Below, in pieces: positions 1 through 9,103 of a stretch of DNA of 64,000 nt. The translations under genes and the position numbers were made by a program. The notes under the pieces were generated by a model. The model ran no database searches. It was not told the DNA's origin and worked only from the letters and a program-made list of their open reading frames with translations. Within the stretch, counting starts at the first letter, position 1. Every line of letters starts with the position of its first letter. Origin of the DNA: Cellvibrio sp. 79 (lineage in GTDB: Bacteria > Pseudomonadota > Gammaproteobacteria > Pseudomonadales > Cellvibrionaceae); NCBI GenBank assembly GCA_003056245.1, contig MVDH01000006.1, forward strand, positions 310,001 through 374,000. Reading direction: 5' to 3'.

Positions 1-532
1 CAAAAGTTCACCCCATCGGGAATATTTTGCACTAAGTGCGACCGAGGCAGACTTTAAAGTCACGGAACAAACACCGGTAAACCATATTATCGGTATCGGG
101 CCAGTGACCATTCCGGAATATCTACATCAAAATAAAATCAGTTTCTGGAAAACACCGCAACAATTAGTATTGCTGGATAACAACTACTGGGCCGAGCCTT
201 TGGAGCGTGGAGTTATCCGCGTATTGGCATTGGAATTACAAGCCGCACATCGTGATTGGCGCGTATTGCAATTCCCCTGGGCCAACAACCAACGTCCGCA
301 ATACTCGCTTAAAATCGACATTCAACGGTTCGATGCCTTTGCCGATCACGCTATAATTGAAGCCACCATCGACTGGATAAACCTGCAAACCAAAACCGTA
401 GCCAGTAGCCAGCGAATAAAATTGCGCCAGGATTCCAAAGCAAATCCAGCTGCCATCGCCCAAGTATTTAGCGCATTGCTGCAACAATCCGCTCGTACAA
501 TTACCCCGCCACCACTGCCCTTTAGCAAGTGA
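1..532 (+). CDS. pqiC: PqiC/ABC-type transport auxiliary lipoprotein, 5' end outside window
   Basis: The frame is open from base 2 to the TGA at 530-532, so the gene begins left of the window and its signal peptide and lipobox are not visible. The visible 176 residues resemble the PF03886 family (PqiC/YmbA, DUF330): an early YFALSA strand, a GIGPVTIPEYL segment, and WAEPLERGVIRVLALEL, which matches the family's conserved W-(A)EPL-(x)n-R region. Family members are outer-membrane-anchored lipoproteins that work with MCE-domain transporters in moving lipids between the membranes. The usual partners (MCE protein, permease, ATPase) would lie to the left and are not visible. A GTG at 104 could be mistaken for a start, but the family match begins upstream of it. 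The family call is fairly sure; the exact paralogue is not. Confidence 0.75.
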   Translation, partial: KSSPHREYFALSATEADFKVTEQTPVNHIIGIGPVTIPEYLHQNKISFWKTPQQLVLLDNNYWAEPLERGVIRVLALELQAAHRDWRVLQFPWANNQRPQYSLKIDIQRFDAFADHAIIEATIDWINLQTKTVASSQRIKLRQDSKANPAAIAQVFSALLQQSARTITPPPLPFSK

Positions 533-656
533 TAGTTTTATCCTCGCACCCATTTTTTAATTAACGTCTAGACTCTGTAGGCATAGCAATTACAGAGTCT
601 GTTGGTTAACCAGCCAAACAATTTATTCAACGCCACTTTGGCGAAGGATGGATGTT

Positions 657-3179
657 ATGCCGCAATTTGATCGCTCACTACCGGAAAACTTGCAAGAACT
701 TCACGCCCTGGCCCTGGATTTATATTGGAGCTGGAATCACGCCAGCGATGAGCTTTGGTGCCAGATTAATGCCGACATCTGGAATTACTCCCACAATCCG
801 ATTCTGGTATTGCAACTTACCAGCAATGAGCATTTTGCCCAACTCGCGAATGATAAAAATTTTCTGTCACTGTTAAATAAATTGATCGATGCGCGGCAAA
901 AATATTTGCAAGAACCTGCCTGGTACCAACGTCAACATCCGAATTCTCCCGTGCGTTGTGTAGCCTATTTCAGTATGGAATTTGGCATTTGCGATGCACT
1001 GCCGCTTTATGCCGGTGGCCTGGGCATGCTGGCGGGCGATTATCTAAAAACAGCAAGCGATTTGGGCTTGCCGCTTGTCGGTGTTGGTTTGTTATATCAG
1101 GAAGGTTATTTTCGCCAAAGTATTAGCCGGCAAGGCTGGCAACAGGAAACCTATTTGTATAACGACCCCGGCAGTTTACCCCTGCAACCACTGCGCGCCG
1201 CCGACGGCAGCTGGTTAATTATCAAAGCGCATTTTCTTTGCCGCGAAGTGTGTTTCCGCGTGTGGCTCGCGCAAGTCGGGCGAGTGAAATTATATTTGCT
1301 GGATAGTAATGATCCGCGCAATTTACCCAGTGATCGCGGCATCACCAGCAAACTTTATGGCGGTGGTAGCGAATTGCGCATGGTGCAGGAAATTGTGCTG
1401 GGCATTTGCGGTTGGCGCTTATTGGAAAAATTAAATCTTGATGTCGATATTTGCCACTTGAACGAAGGCCATGCCGCCTTCGCCACACTCGAGCGGATCC
1501 GCCATTATTGCAAACGCCACAACTGCGATTTCTGGCAAGGGCTGTGGGCAACGCGTATGGGCAATTTATTTACCACGCACACACCGGTGGAAGCCGGGTT
1601 TGATCGCTACCCCGCCGAATTATTGCGCCGCTACGCGGATAACAGCGGAGCAGAAATGGGAATTACGGTAGAAGATGTGATCGCGTTGGGCCGTGCAAAT
1701 CCAAAAGATGAAAACGAGCCGTTTAATATGGCGTGGCTCGCGATGCGCACGTGCGCCCATAGCAATGGTGTTAGTGCATTACACGGTGCCGTTAGTCGCC
1801 GTATATTCCAGCCGCTGTATCCGCGCTGGCCGGAGTGGGAAGTTCCCGTGGGCCATGTCACCAATGGCGTTCATATTCCTACGTGGGATTCCGCCCTCGC
1901 CGATCAACTCTGGACACAAGTTTATGGCAAAGACCGCTGGCGCAAAGACCCGGCGCAACTTAATCCAAAGCGCCTGGATGAAGTCAGTGACCAGCAGCTC
2001 TGGCAGGTTGCCAATGAAGGGCGCAGCAGCCTGGTCGATTACGCGCGCTTGCGTTTGCTCCATCAATGGCGCAAGGAATCCACACTGTCAGAGCATTGCG
2101 ATTTAGCGCAGGAAATGCCACTCGACCCGAGTATTTTAACGCTCGGTTTTGCGCGGCGTTTTGCGGAATACAAACGTCCGGATTTGTTGTTATTTGATCC
2201 GGATCGATTGGAGCGCATCCTGTGCAATCCACGCCATCCCGTGCAATTGCTCGTCGCCGGTAAAGCACACCCCGCTGATAACATCGGCAAAGAAAAATTG
2301 CAGCGCTGGCAAGAATTTTTGCAGCGCGATACGGTGCGTAAGCATTTGGTTTTTTTGGAAGATTACGACATCGATTTAGCGCAACATTTAATTCAAGGCG
2401 TGGATGTCTGGATTAATACGCCGCGTCGCCCATGGGAAGCGAGCGGCACCAGTGGAATGAAAATATTGGTAAATGGTGGATTGAATTTGTCGAGTCTGGA
2501 TGGCTGGTGGGTTGAGGCTTATCAACCGGAATTGGGCTGGGCGATAGGCGACGGGCAGGAGCATCCACCGGAAGCTGACGGGCGTGAAGCCGGAGAACTT
2601 TATCAGCGTCTGGAAGAAGACATTATCCCGCGCTTTTATCAACGCGATAACGAAGACTTGCCACGCCAATGGTTGGCGATGATGCGGACCAGTATGGCGC
2701 AACTGACACCGCGTTTTAGCAGTAATCGCATGCTGCGCGAATATCTGGAAAATTATTATTTACTGGCCGCGCGCGGCTATGATCAACGCAAAACCGGAAC
2801 ACCACAACTTGTGAGTGAATTACGCCGCTGGCAATTGCATTTACAACAGCATTGGCACGAAGTGCATTTGGGAGAATTGCAGGTAGAAGAGTCGCAATTA
2901 TCCCTGCGAGTAAGCCTGGGCGGTTTGCAGCCCGATGAAATTGAAGTTCAACTGGTTGCCAATCCCGTTACTGATGCGACCGGGAAAAAAATTCCGGCCA
3001 CCATTTTGAAAATGGATATGCAATACAGCCTGGGAAGTGATGCTCACGCATGGCGCTACACCGCGGCGATCCCGCAGGACCGCGCCCTGGGCGATTTTAC
3101 CGCACGGGTAATACCGGCCCATACGGCTGTTCTGGTTCCAGCGGAAATGCAACTGATTACCTGGCAAAACAAGGGATAA
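657..3179 (+). CDS. glgP: alpha-glucan (glycogen) phosphorylase, DUF3417-type, GT35
   Basis: This enzyme splits glucose-1-phosphate from alpha-1,4-glucan with pyridoxal phosphate as cofactor, in the cytoplasm. The N-terminal ~110 residues (SLPENLQELHALALDLYWSWN) are the DUF3417 domain found in the short bacterial/archaeal phosphorylases. The catalytic body follows, with VAYFSMEFGI, YAGGLGMLAGDYLK, HLNEGHAAFA and the PLP-lysine motif EASGTSGMK, whose lysine codon is at 2460. The length (~840) fits this subfamily. Two in-frame ATGs are possible, at 648 and 657. The purine-rich AAGGA at 644-648 overlaps the first and lies 8 nt before the second, so 657 is preferred. It stands alone, without other glycogen genes nearby. 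The family call is secure. Confidence 0.93.
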   Translation: MPQFDRSLPENLQELHALALDLYWSWNHASDELWCQINADIWNYSHNPILVLQLTSNEHFAQLANDKNFLSLLNKLIDARQKYLQEPAWYQRQHPNSPVRCVAYFSMEFGICDALPLYAGGLGMLAGDYLKTASDLGLPLVGVGLLYQEGYFRQSISRQGWQQETYLYNDPGSLPLQPLRAADGSWLIIKAHFLCREVCFRVWLAQVGRVKLYLLDSNDPRNLPSDRGITSKLYGGGSELRMVQEIVLGICGWRLLEKLNLDVDICHLNEGHAAFATLERIRHYCKRHNCDFWQGLWATRMGNLFTTHTPVEAGFDRYPAELLRRYADNSGAEMGITVEDVIALGRANPKDENEPFNMAWLAMRTCAHSNGVSALHGAVSRRIFQPLYPRWPEWEVPVGHVTNGVHIPTWDSALADQLWTQVYGKDRWRKDPAQLNPKRLDEVSDQQLWQVANEGRSSLVDYARLRLLHQWRKESTLSEHCDLAQEMPLDPSILTLGFARRFAEYKRPDLLLFDPDRLERILCNPRHPVQLLVAGKAHPADNIGKEKLQRWQEFLQRDTVRKHLVFLEDYDIDLAQHLIQGVDVWINTPRRPWEASGTSGMKILVNGGLNLSSLDGWWVEAYQPELGWAIGDGQEHPPEADGREAGELYQRLEEDIIPRFYQRDNEDLPRQWLAMMRTSMAQLTPRFSSNRMLREYLENYYLLAARGYDQRKTGTPQLVSELRRWQLHLQQHWHEVHLGELQVEESQLSLRVSLGGLQPDEIEVQLVANPVTDATGKKIPATILKMDMQYSLGSDAHAWRYTAAIPQDRALGDFTARVIPAHTAVLVPAEMQLITWQNKG

Positions 3180-3294
3180 AAAAGAAACGCGGGGAAATAA
3201 CCAAATGCTTGCACAAAGTGAAAATATTGGCCATCTTAGCCAACAAATTTTCAGCCGCCGGTAGTACCACACTGCTTATTAAGGATCCGATAAA

Positions 3295-4131
3295 TTGCCT
3301 TCCCCCTCTTGTACCAACCTGCGCCTTGCCAGCGCACTGCTATTGCTTTTATGTTCCAACCTGGCGTTTACAGCGGCTAATCCCGCTGTAAAAACACCTG
3401 ACATACAACGCACCATCACCATAGCCACCGGCGAATATCCACCATGGACCGGTGCCGAATTACCGTATCAGGGGCAAGTCAACCAGATCATCCAGGAAGC
3501 ATTTGCGAGCGAGAATGTCGCCGTGAAATTTGTTTACCTGCCATGGAAACGCGCCTTTGAAGAAACCCGCCAGGGCCGGTTTGATGCCAGCTCCTATTGG
3601 TACGACAGCACTGAACGGCGCACTCATATGCTGTTTAGTGATCCATTAGTCATTAATCGCACCGTATTTTTCCAACGCAGTGAAGATCCGCTGATCCAAT
3701 GGCAAACTTTTGCAGACCTCAGCAATTACAAATTAAGTGCAACCGTGGGTTTCACTTACACAGATGCGTTTTATCAAGCTGTCGATAGCAAAGTCATAGA
3801 TCCACTGATGGTTCCTTCGGATACCCAAAACATTAAATTGCTAATCGCCAAAAGAACGGATTTGTTTGCCACTGAAGAAATGAGTGGTTTCTATATGGCG
3901 GCACAACTGCATATAGATCCGCGCAAACTGCGGGTCATTGAACCTGCGCTAAGCACACCAAAAGGGTATTTATTAATAAGCAAAGTTCACCCCGAGGGTG
4001 AGCAAATCATGGCGGTATTTAATCGCGGCCTGAGAACCATTAAGGCCAATGGCACTTACCAGAAAATTCTCGCGCGGGTGGATGAAACCAGTTTTTATGA
4101 TCCAACCAAAATCGATAAGGCGGCCAGATAA
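3295..4131 (+). CDS. periplasmic family-3 solute-binding protein (SBP_bac_3-like)
   Basis: A signal peptide is visible (SALLLLLCSNLAFTAA, likely cleaved near residue 27). The mature protein has the opening of family-3 binding proteins: ITIATGEYPPWTG, then GQVNQIIQEAF and a VKFVYLPWKRAFEETRQGRFDASSYW segment. These are the strands of lobe 1 and the hinge in amino-acid-binding or orphan sensor proteins. The start is TTG, chosen because AAGGA at 3281-3285 precedes it by 9 nt and the signal peptide begins there. No permease or ATPase gene is nearby, so it may act as an orphan binding protein or sensor. Ligand unknown. It is related in type, though not closely in sequence, to the lipoprotein at 33773-34561. 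Confidence 0.8.
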   Translation: MPSPSCTNLRLASALLLLLCSNLAFTAANPAVKTPDIQRTITIATGEYPPWTGAELPYQGQVNQIIQEAFASENVAVKFVYLPWKRAFEETRQGRFDASSYWYDSTERRTHMLFSDPLVINRTVFFQRSEDPLIQWQTFADLSNYKLSATVGFTYTDAFYQAVDSKVIDPLMVPSDTQNIKLLIAKRTDLFATEEMSGFYMAAQLHIDPRKLRVIEPALSTPKGYLLISKVHPEGEQIMAVFNRGLRTIKANGTYQKILARVDETSFYDPTKIDKAAR

Positions 4132-4141
4132 CCGCCTTATC
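4114..4141 (+). terminator. GC-rich hairpin over the stop codon of the binding protein
   Basis: GATAAGGCGG (4114-4123) pairs perfectly with CCGCCTTATC (4132-4141) around an 8-nt loop that contains the TAA stop codon. No T-run follows, so it is not a classical intrinsic terminator. It may stabilise the mRNA 3' end or weaken read-through toward the MFS gene. Confidence 0.4.
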
Positions 4142-4326
4142 CCGGCTGGCTTTACACAGCAAACAGTCGCTTTACAAAACATCACCTTAACCAACAGTGC
4201 AAACTGTTATAGTGAAAACCGCTTTAAGCCTATCTGCAGTATTTGTTGTCCATGATTTGTTACCCATGACTTGCTGTTTATGGGATGACACCTTCGATAA
4301 AAGCGTTACGCTGGTTGAAAATATCT

Positions 4327-5508
4327 ATGTCTGTACCCGATTTGTCCATTTCTGACCGCAAGTCCCACGCTACCCCCGGTTTTGCCGAACAACTTTCCAC
4401 CCGATTGGCATTTTTAATTACCGGGCTAGCCATGTCCGCCTGGGCTCCATTGGTCCCGTTTGCACAAGCGCGATTGGGCGTGAATGAAGCCACGCTGGGC
4501 GCATTATTGCTATGCCTCGGCGGCGGCTCATTGATTGCCATGCCGTTGACCGGCCCATTGGTGAACCATTATGGCTGTCGTAAATTTATTACGCTTAGTT
4601 TGCTGTTGATGTGCATCAGCCTGGTATTTCTCGGTGTTGCATCCACCGTCCCTACCCTCGCGCTGACGTTGCTGATTTTTGGTATGTCACTCGGCGCAAC
4701 AGATGTCGCCATGAATATGCAGGCGGTCATTGTGGAAAAAGCCAGCGGGCGCAGCATGATGTCCGGCTTCCACGGTTTTTACAGTTTGGGAGGGATCTTT
4801 GGTGCGGTGATTATCAGCGGATTATTGTGGGTGTCACTCTCACCGTTTCAATCGTTATTAGCACTGGCAGTCGTTTTACTCGCGATGCTGATTTACACCG
4901 TCCCCAAATTATTACCCTACGGCAATAGTACCGATGGCAAACGCGAACCATTTTTTGTTTTGCCACGCGGAAAAGTACTGTTATTAGGTGCGCTGTGTTT
5001 TATTGTTTTTCTCGCAGAAGGATCGGTATTGGATTGGAGTGCGGTTTTCCTCACCCAGGTGCGCGCTGTAGATCCGGTACAAGCAGGCCTTGGTTTTGCG
5101 TGTTTCTCTGTTGCGATGACCATTGCGCGCTTGACGGGTGATCGTATCGTGCAACATTTGGGAGGCAAACGTATTTTGTTGTGGGGTGGCAGTTGCGCAG
5201 CGCTCGGTTTCGCGATTGTGGTTTTTGTACCGAATACGATTGCTGCTTACATTGGTTTTACGCTGATTGGTTTAGGCGCATCCAATATTGTGCCAGTACT
5301 GTTTACTGCCGCTGGCAATCAAAAATCCATGCCGATGGGCTTGGCTATTTCTGCGGTGGTAAGTATGGGTTACGCAGGATTATTAGCAGGACCGGCCTTG
5401 ATTGGTTTTATTGCGGAACTCAGCAGCCTTTCTATTTCATTTTTGCTTGTCGCTGCGGGCATGCTTTTATTAGCGGCTTATGCGACCAAAGTCACCAAAA
5501 CGGAATAA
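4327..5508 (+). CDS. MFS transporter, YbjJ-like
   Basis: This is an inner-membrane major facilitator with about 12 hydrophobic segments. The first segment, LAFLITGLAMSAWAPLVPFAQARLGV, and the later GFHGFYSLGGIFGA motif are typical of the YbjJ-like branch, whose substrates are poorly defined. An in-frame ATG lies 42 nt upstream at 4285. Neither start has a strong ribosome binding site, and 4327 is chosen because it already gives an N-terminal tail of about 25 residues before the first helix. The gene ends at a strong terminator and faces the carbamoyltransferase gene tail to tail. It could export the cluster product, but nothing in the sequence ties it to the cluster; it may simply be the last host gene on the left. 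Confidence 0.82.
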   Translation: MSVPDLSISDRKSHATPGFAEQLSTRLAFLITGLAMSAWAPLVPFAQARLGVNEATLGALLLCLGGGSLIAMPLTGPLVNHYGCRKFITLSLLLMCISLVFLGVASTVPTLALTLLIFGMSLGATDVAMNMQAVIVEKASGRSMMSGFHGFYSLGGIFGAVIISGLLWVSLSPFQSLLALAVVLLAMLIYTVPKLLPYGNSTDGKREPFFVLPRGKVLLLGALCFIVFLAEGSVLDWSAVFLTQVRAVDPVQAGLGFACFSVAMTIARLTGDRIVQHLGGKRILLWGGSCAALGFAIVVFVPNTIAAYIGFTLIGLGASNIVPVLFTAAGNQKSMPMGLAISAVVSMGYAGLLAGPALIGFIAELSSLSISFLLVAAGMLLLAAYATKVTKTE

Positions 5509-5522
5509 CATTAACAGGCAAT

Positions 5523-5562
5523 AAAAAAGCCCATGGGACAAACCTGTCCCATGGGCTTTTTT
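5523..5562. terminator. strong bidirectional intrinsic terminator
   Basis: A perfect 18-nt inverted repeat (5523-5540 and 5545-5562) with a 4-nt loop. The stem core is GCCCATGGGACA, with A6 on one side and T6 on the other, so it works on both strands. It separates the rightward MFS gene from the leftward carbamoyltransferase gene and marks the left limit of the biosynthetic cluster. Confidence 0.95.
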
Positions 5563-5580
5563 ATTAACGTGTAAAAATCG

Positions 5581-7329
5581 TTACACCAGTTCCGTTGCAG
5601 TTTTCGCAGAGGCGCTTTGCGGTAAATCTTTTTTGCGGATAATAAAATTATCAATCACCAGAAAATCGATTTTGGTACGCAAGAAAGTTTTCAACGCATC
5701 TTCCGGGCTGCACACAATTGGTTCGCGATCATTGAATGACGTATTCAATAACATTGGGACGCCGGTTAACGCCTTGAACGCTGAAATCAATTCATGGTAC
5801 TTCGAATTGGATTCAGCACTCACCAATTGAATGCGACTGGTTCCATCCACATGAACCACGGCCGGAATTAAAGCGCGCTGCTCCGGTTTTACCGGATAGG
5901 CCATCAACATATAGTGCGCGGCATCAGCATCTTTCCTGATATCAAACCATTGCTTCGCATCTTCTTTCAGCACGCTCGGGCAAAATGGGCGATGATCTTC
6001 ACGATGCTTAACCAGTAAATTCATACGCTTGACCATATCCGGATCACGCGGATCGGCCAGCAAACTGCGGTTACCCAACGCGCGCGGGCCAAATTCCATC
6101 CGCCCCTGAAACCATCCCACCACTTTGCCTGCTGCAATTAATGCAGCCACTTCGGTGGCAACATTTTCAGAGCGCTCATAAAGCAGATCAAACATACTCA
6201 AACTAGCAAGCACGTCCTCTTCTGAATAACCCGGTCCCAGATAAGTATCTTTTGATTCAAATGCCGGATTTTTATGGCCGTAGAAAATATTGTGATAGGC
6301 GTAAAGCGCCGCGCCCAACGCAGTACCCGCATCATTCGCTGCCGGTTGAATATAAATATTCTCAAACGGTCCCTGCTCAAAAATCGCGGTGTTGGCAACA
6401 CAGTTCAACGCCACACCACCCGCAAGACACACATTTTTGGACGGATACAATTGCGCGGCATGTTTAACAATGTTGAGTAAAATTTCACTGGTTAATTCCT
6501 GTAACGCAGCAGCAAGGTCCATGTAATCGCGTATAATCGCCGCTCGATCAGTCAACGCAGGCAAACCAAATACCTGTTCAAATGAGGCAAAATTATTTGA
6601 ACGGAATTGACATATATTGATATCCATCTCAAAGCCATCTTCATTCACTTTAACGAATTGATGGAATTGACTGATGAAACGTGCAGGATCACCAAAGGAA
6701 GCAAGGCTCATCACCTTACAGGCATCGTATTCACTCATCCCCATAAACATGGAAACCTTTTCCCACAATAATCCCAATGAGTTGGGATAATTGATTTCCT
6801 TCAGGGAAAATAATTTTCCATCGCGTGCGCCGCCAATAGTGACTGATTCGGATTCACCAATACCATCTATCGATATCACCGCCGCCTCTTTAAATGGCGA
6901 GGGATAATAAGCCGATGCCGAATGCGCAACGCAGTGGTCCACCCACATAAATTGGCCATTAAAACCGAGCGCACGGATTTGATCGGGAATACCAATTAAT
7001 TTTTTATAGAATTTCTTTTCACCTTCCGTTGTGCCCCACTCGCCATCTATACATTGTTCATTCAAATTAAGGTTGTTGTGCAAGCGCTTCAATGGGTTAA
7101 ACGAGAACGCAATAATATCGATATCTGACAGCAATAAATTTCCCATTTCCAGGCAAGTATTAATTGCCTGCCAGGGAATATCGTTGGGATTTTCGGTTAA
7201 TGCCGGTTTGGCATGTTTGACACGATTCAAACGCTCTTCTTCAATCGCTGCAATTAATTGGTTATCGCGGATTAATGCCACAGCGGATTCATGGTAGGCA
7301 CAATTCAGGCCGAGAATATTAATAGTCAT
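5581..7329 (-). CDS. NodU/CmcH-type carbamoyltransferase, copy 1
   Basis: Enzymes of this family move a carbamoyl group from carbamoyl phosphate, through a carbamoyl-adenylate, onto a hydroxyl (or amine) of a small molecule. The N-terminal Kae1-like domain begins ILGLNCAYHESAVALI, and VDHCVAHSASAYY holds the metal-binding histidines. The sugar-kinase-type fold continues through ISIDGIGE and CLAGGVALNCVAN. The C-terminal domain carries the family signature FGPRALGNRSLLADPR, with HREDHRPFCPSVL after it. The length of 582 residues is normal. It lies 56 nt downstream of the methyltransferase gene and is surely cotranscribed with it. A second copy of the same pair lies at 58818-61416. Plausible acceptors are the serine side chain or the beta-hydroxyl made by the megasynthase, but this is inference only. 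Confidence 0.92.
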   Translation of the reverse strand: MTINILGLNCAYHESAVALIRDNQLIAAIEEERLNRVKHAKPALTENPNDIPWQAINTCLEMGNLLLSDIDIIAFSFNPLKRLHNNLNLNEQCIDGEWGTTEGEKKFYKKLIGIPDQIRALGFNGQFMWVDHCVAHSASAYYPSPFKEAAVISIDGIGESESVTIGGARDGKLFSLKEINYPNSLGLLWEKVSMFMGMSEYDACKVMSLASFGDPARFISQFHQFVKVNEDGFEMDINICQFRSNNFASFEQVFGLPALTDRAAIIRDYMDLAAALQELTSEILLNIVKHAAQLYPSKNVCLAGGVALNCVANTAIFEQGPFENIYIQPAANDAGTALGAALYAYHNIFYGHKNPAFESKDTYLGPGYSEEDVLASLSMFDLLYERSENVATEVAALIAAGKVVGWFQGRMEFGPRALGNRSLLADPRDPDMVKRMNLLVKHREDHRPFCPSVLKEDAKQWFDIRKDADAAHYMLMAYPVKPEQRALIPAVVHVDGTSRIQLVSAESNSKYHELISAFKALTGVPMLLNTSFNDREPIVCSPEDALKTFLRTKIDFLVIDNFIIRKKDLPQSASAKTATELV

Positions 7330-7385
7330 GACTCCCTCTCAAAAAAAGTGTGATACCCGGATGGGCGACCTAACTGACAAACGCT

Positions 7386-8315
7386 TTATTTAATTCCCAG
7401 CGGGGTTTCCCAGGGTTCGTAAATTTTGGGAGTAAAGGAAATTTGCAGGTCAGGTGCAGTATTTTTTCGGTAGCGCAGGATGCACATATGCAAATGCGTA
7501 ATGCCATTCGTAGCGGCTTCTGCTTTCATCGCATCAATGACTGATCGATCCTGGCCAAAAATACCGACGAAGCGATCCACAAAAGCGGCGTAGGTGATGG
7601 GAGCCAAATCGCAAATAATTTCAGTCGCACCATGAGGCAAATATTTTTTGACAGCATCAACCAACATGCCCGGCACTTCCCTATCACCGGGAGCCATAGT
7701 CACAATTTGCAAAACACCCTGGTCGGACAACCGTGCATTGGCATCTTTCAGCAAATTTTCAACGAAGGTAAAACCGTAAATCCCCGCAGCGGAATTCAGG
7801 TAATAGTCCATACCGGGCGGAGTAGGTTCAAAAGGAGGGTTGGAAATAATCAGGTCAAATTGTTGATCCTGCACCGGCGCAAAAATAGATTGCACATTGC
7901 CATCGCGAATATGCAAACGATCGCTAACGCCATTTATCAATGCATTGAATCCGGCATACACTTTGGCCCTTGGGTTAATCTCCAGGCCAGTCACCATTGC
8001 AGCACCTTGCTGCAACGCAAATATGCTCAAGACGCCCGACCCCAAACCGACTTCAAGCACTTTCGCATCGTGCAAATCGGCAGGCAAAAGATAATCCATC
8101 ATGAAATATTGCTCAGGTTGCATGGGAATAACCTGGTCAACACCCTGATAATCAAATGGATCGGTAACAACACTCAGTTGTGAACCGGACTGCTTTGCAT
8201 CAAGCACTTGCTGCAACCAATCAATGCCGACAAACTGCGCATTTTGTTCAGAAAATGAATAATTGTTGATTTCGCCTTTCAGGCTATAAATCTGTACATC
8301 TACAACATGGCTCAT
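7386..8315 (-). CDS. class I SAM-dependent methyltransferase (HemK/PrmB-like), copy 1
   Basis: The Rossmann SAM-binding motif is VLEVGLGSGVLSI, followed by the acidic GLEINPRA strand, and motif IV is ISNPPFEPTP. An NPPF/NPPY motif is found in enzymes that methylate nitrogen in a planar group (HemK, PrmB, N6-adenine enzymes), so an N-methyltransferase is likely, though not certain. The N-terminal ~55 residues are a small extra domain, and the core starts near VTDPFDYQG. It is the first gene of a leftward two-gene operon with the carbamoyltransferase, divergent from the chorismatase-NRPS operon. Its paralogue at 60595 shares the motifs IQPEQ/MQPEQ, NPPFEPTP, YYLNSAAGIYG and IVTMAPG. The substrate is unknown; a peptide intermediate or its building block is plausible. 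Confidence 0.85.
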   Translation of the reverse strand: MSHVVDVQIYSLKGEINNYSFSEQNAQFVGIDWLQQVLDAKQSGSQLSVVTDPFDYQGVDQVIPMQPEQYFMMDYLLPADLHDAKVLEVGLGSGVLSIFALQQGAAMVTGLEINPRAKVYAGFNALINGVSDRLHIRDGNVQSIFAPVQDQQFDLIISNPPFEPTPPGMDYYLNSAAGIYGFTFVENLLKDANARLSDQGVLQIVTMAPGDREVPGMLVDAVKKYLPHGATEIICDLAPITYAAFVDRFVGIFGQDRSVIDAMKAEAATNGITHLHMCILRYRKNTAPDLQISFTPKIYEPWETPLGIK

Positions 8316-9103
8316 CGCAGTTCCTCAATCAGTCTTCGCCTTTTTCAAGACGATATGAGACTTATTGTTAAGGCTTACTCCGAGCTGCTTGTGGTGGGTT
8401 TAAAATAATATTTATAGTTTGCTTTGCAACATTAATGCTGCTTTTTTAAAAGATGCTATTGAGTTCAAAGCATTTTTAGTCATTCAAATCTCTTGAATAA
8501 AAACACGTCCCTATCAAAAGCAGATTGATCATAAACAAAGCTATTTTCAAAATTGTATTTTTTTGTATACCTGCGCTTGCAGTTAACTCAACAAACAATC
8601 TGAAATTCATTGTTCTCGCATTATTGCAAAATAAGTTTTTGCACGATATAGAAATTTTATTTAAAAAATATTACCAGTAACGATCATGGCGCACAAAACA
8701 ACATCAATTCAAAATTTGATCAGCGAGGCGAATACCTTAACAATTAATTAAGAATTTTCTCACGGAAAAAATGAATGATGATTCACAGTTTTATAAAAAC
8801 TGTGAACGGTAGCTTATAGTTAGATAAAAACGCATAACCGTTTTCTTTGTGGAAGATGCAAAAATTATTTTACGAGTTATTACAAATTATTTATTGGCAT
8901 AAGATTTCTATCTTCAAATGAGCGGTATATGATTGCCGCGAATTTTATTAAAACTATCAAAAAAGTTATTCCACTACCCTGCTTACAGATCAAAAGAGAA
9001 CCACTTTATTTACATAAGGTGATGCTTTGATTTTATCAATTGATTTGTAAAACCGCGTATTGCGCACAAATCAGCCAATTAGCGTAAGCACAGAGTCTGG
9101 AAT
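8316..9103. promoter_or_regulatory. 788-nt AT-rich divergent intergenic region of the NRPS cluster
   Basis: No gene is visible on either strand. The stretch separates the start codons of the leftward methyltransferase-carbamoyltransferase operon and the rightward chorismatase-NRPS operon, so it should hold both promoters. It is clearly richer in A and T than the flanking genes. It contains one perfect 11-bp palindrome (8782-8806), described separately. I did not see a convincing Fur box or a pair of consensus promoter hexamers. Confidence 0.7.
8782..8806. promoter_or_regulatory. perfect 11-bp inverted repeat in the divergent promoter region
   Basis: TTCACAGTTTT (8782-8792) and AAAACTGTGAA (8796-8806) form an exact inverted repeat with a 3-nt centre. 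It lies about 300 nt before the chorismatase start and 470 nt from the methyltransferase start. No T-run follows, so a dimeric regulator's operator is more likely than a terminator. No regulator gene is visible inside the cluster. Confidence 0.5.
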
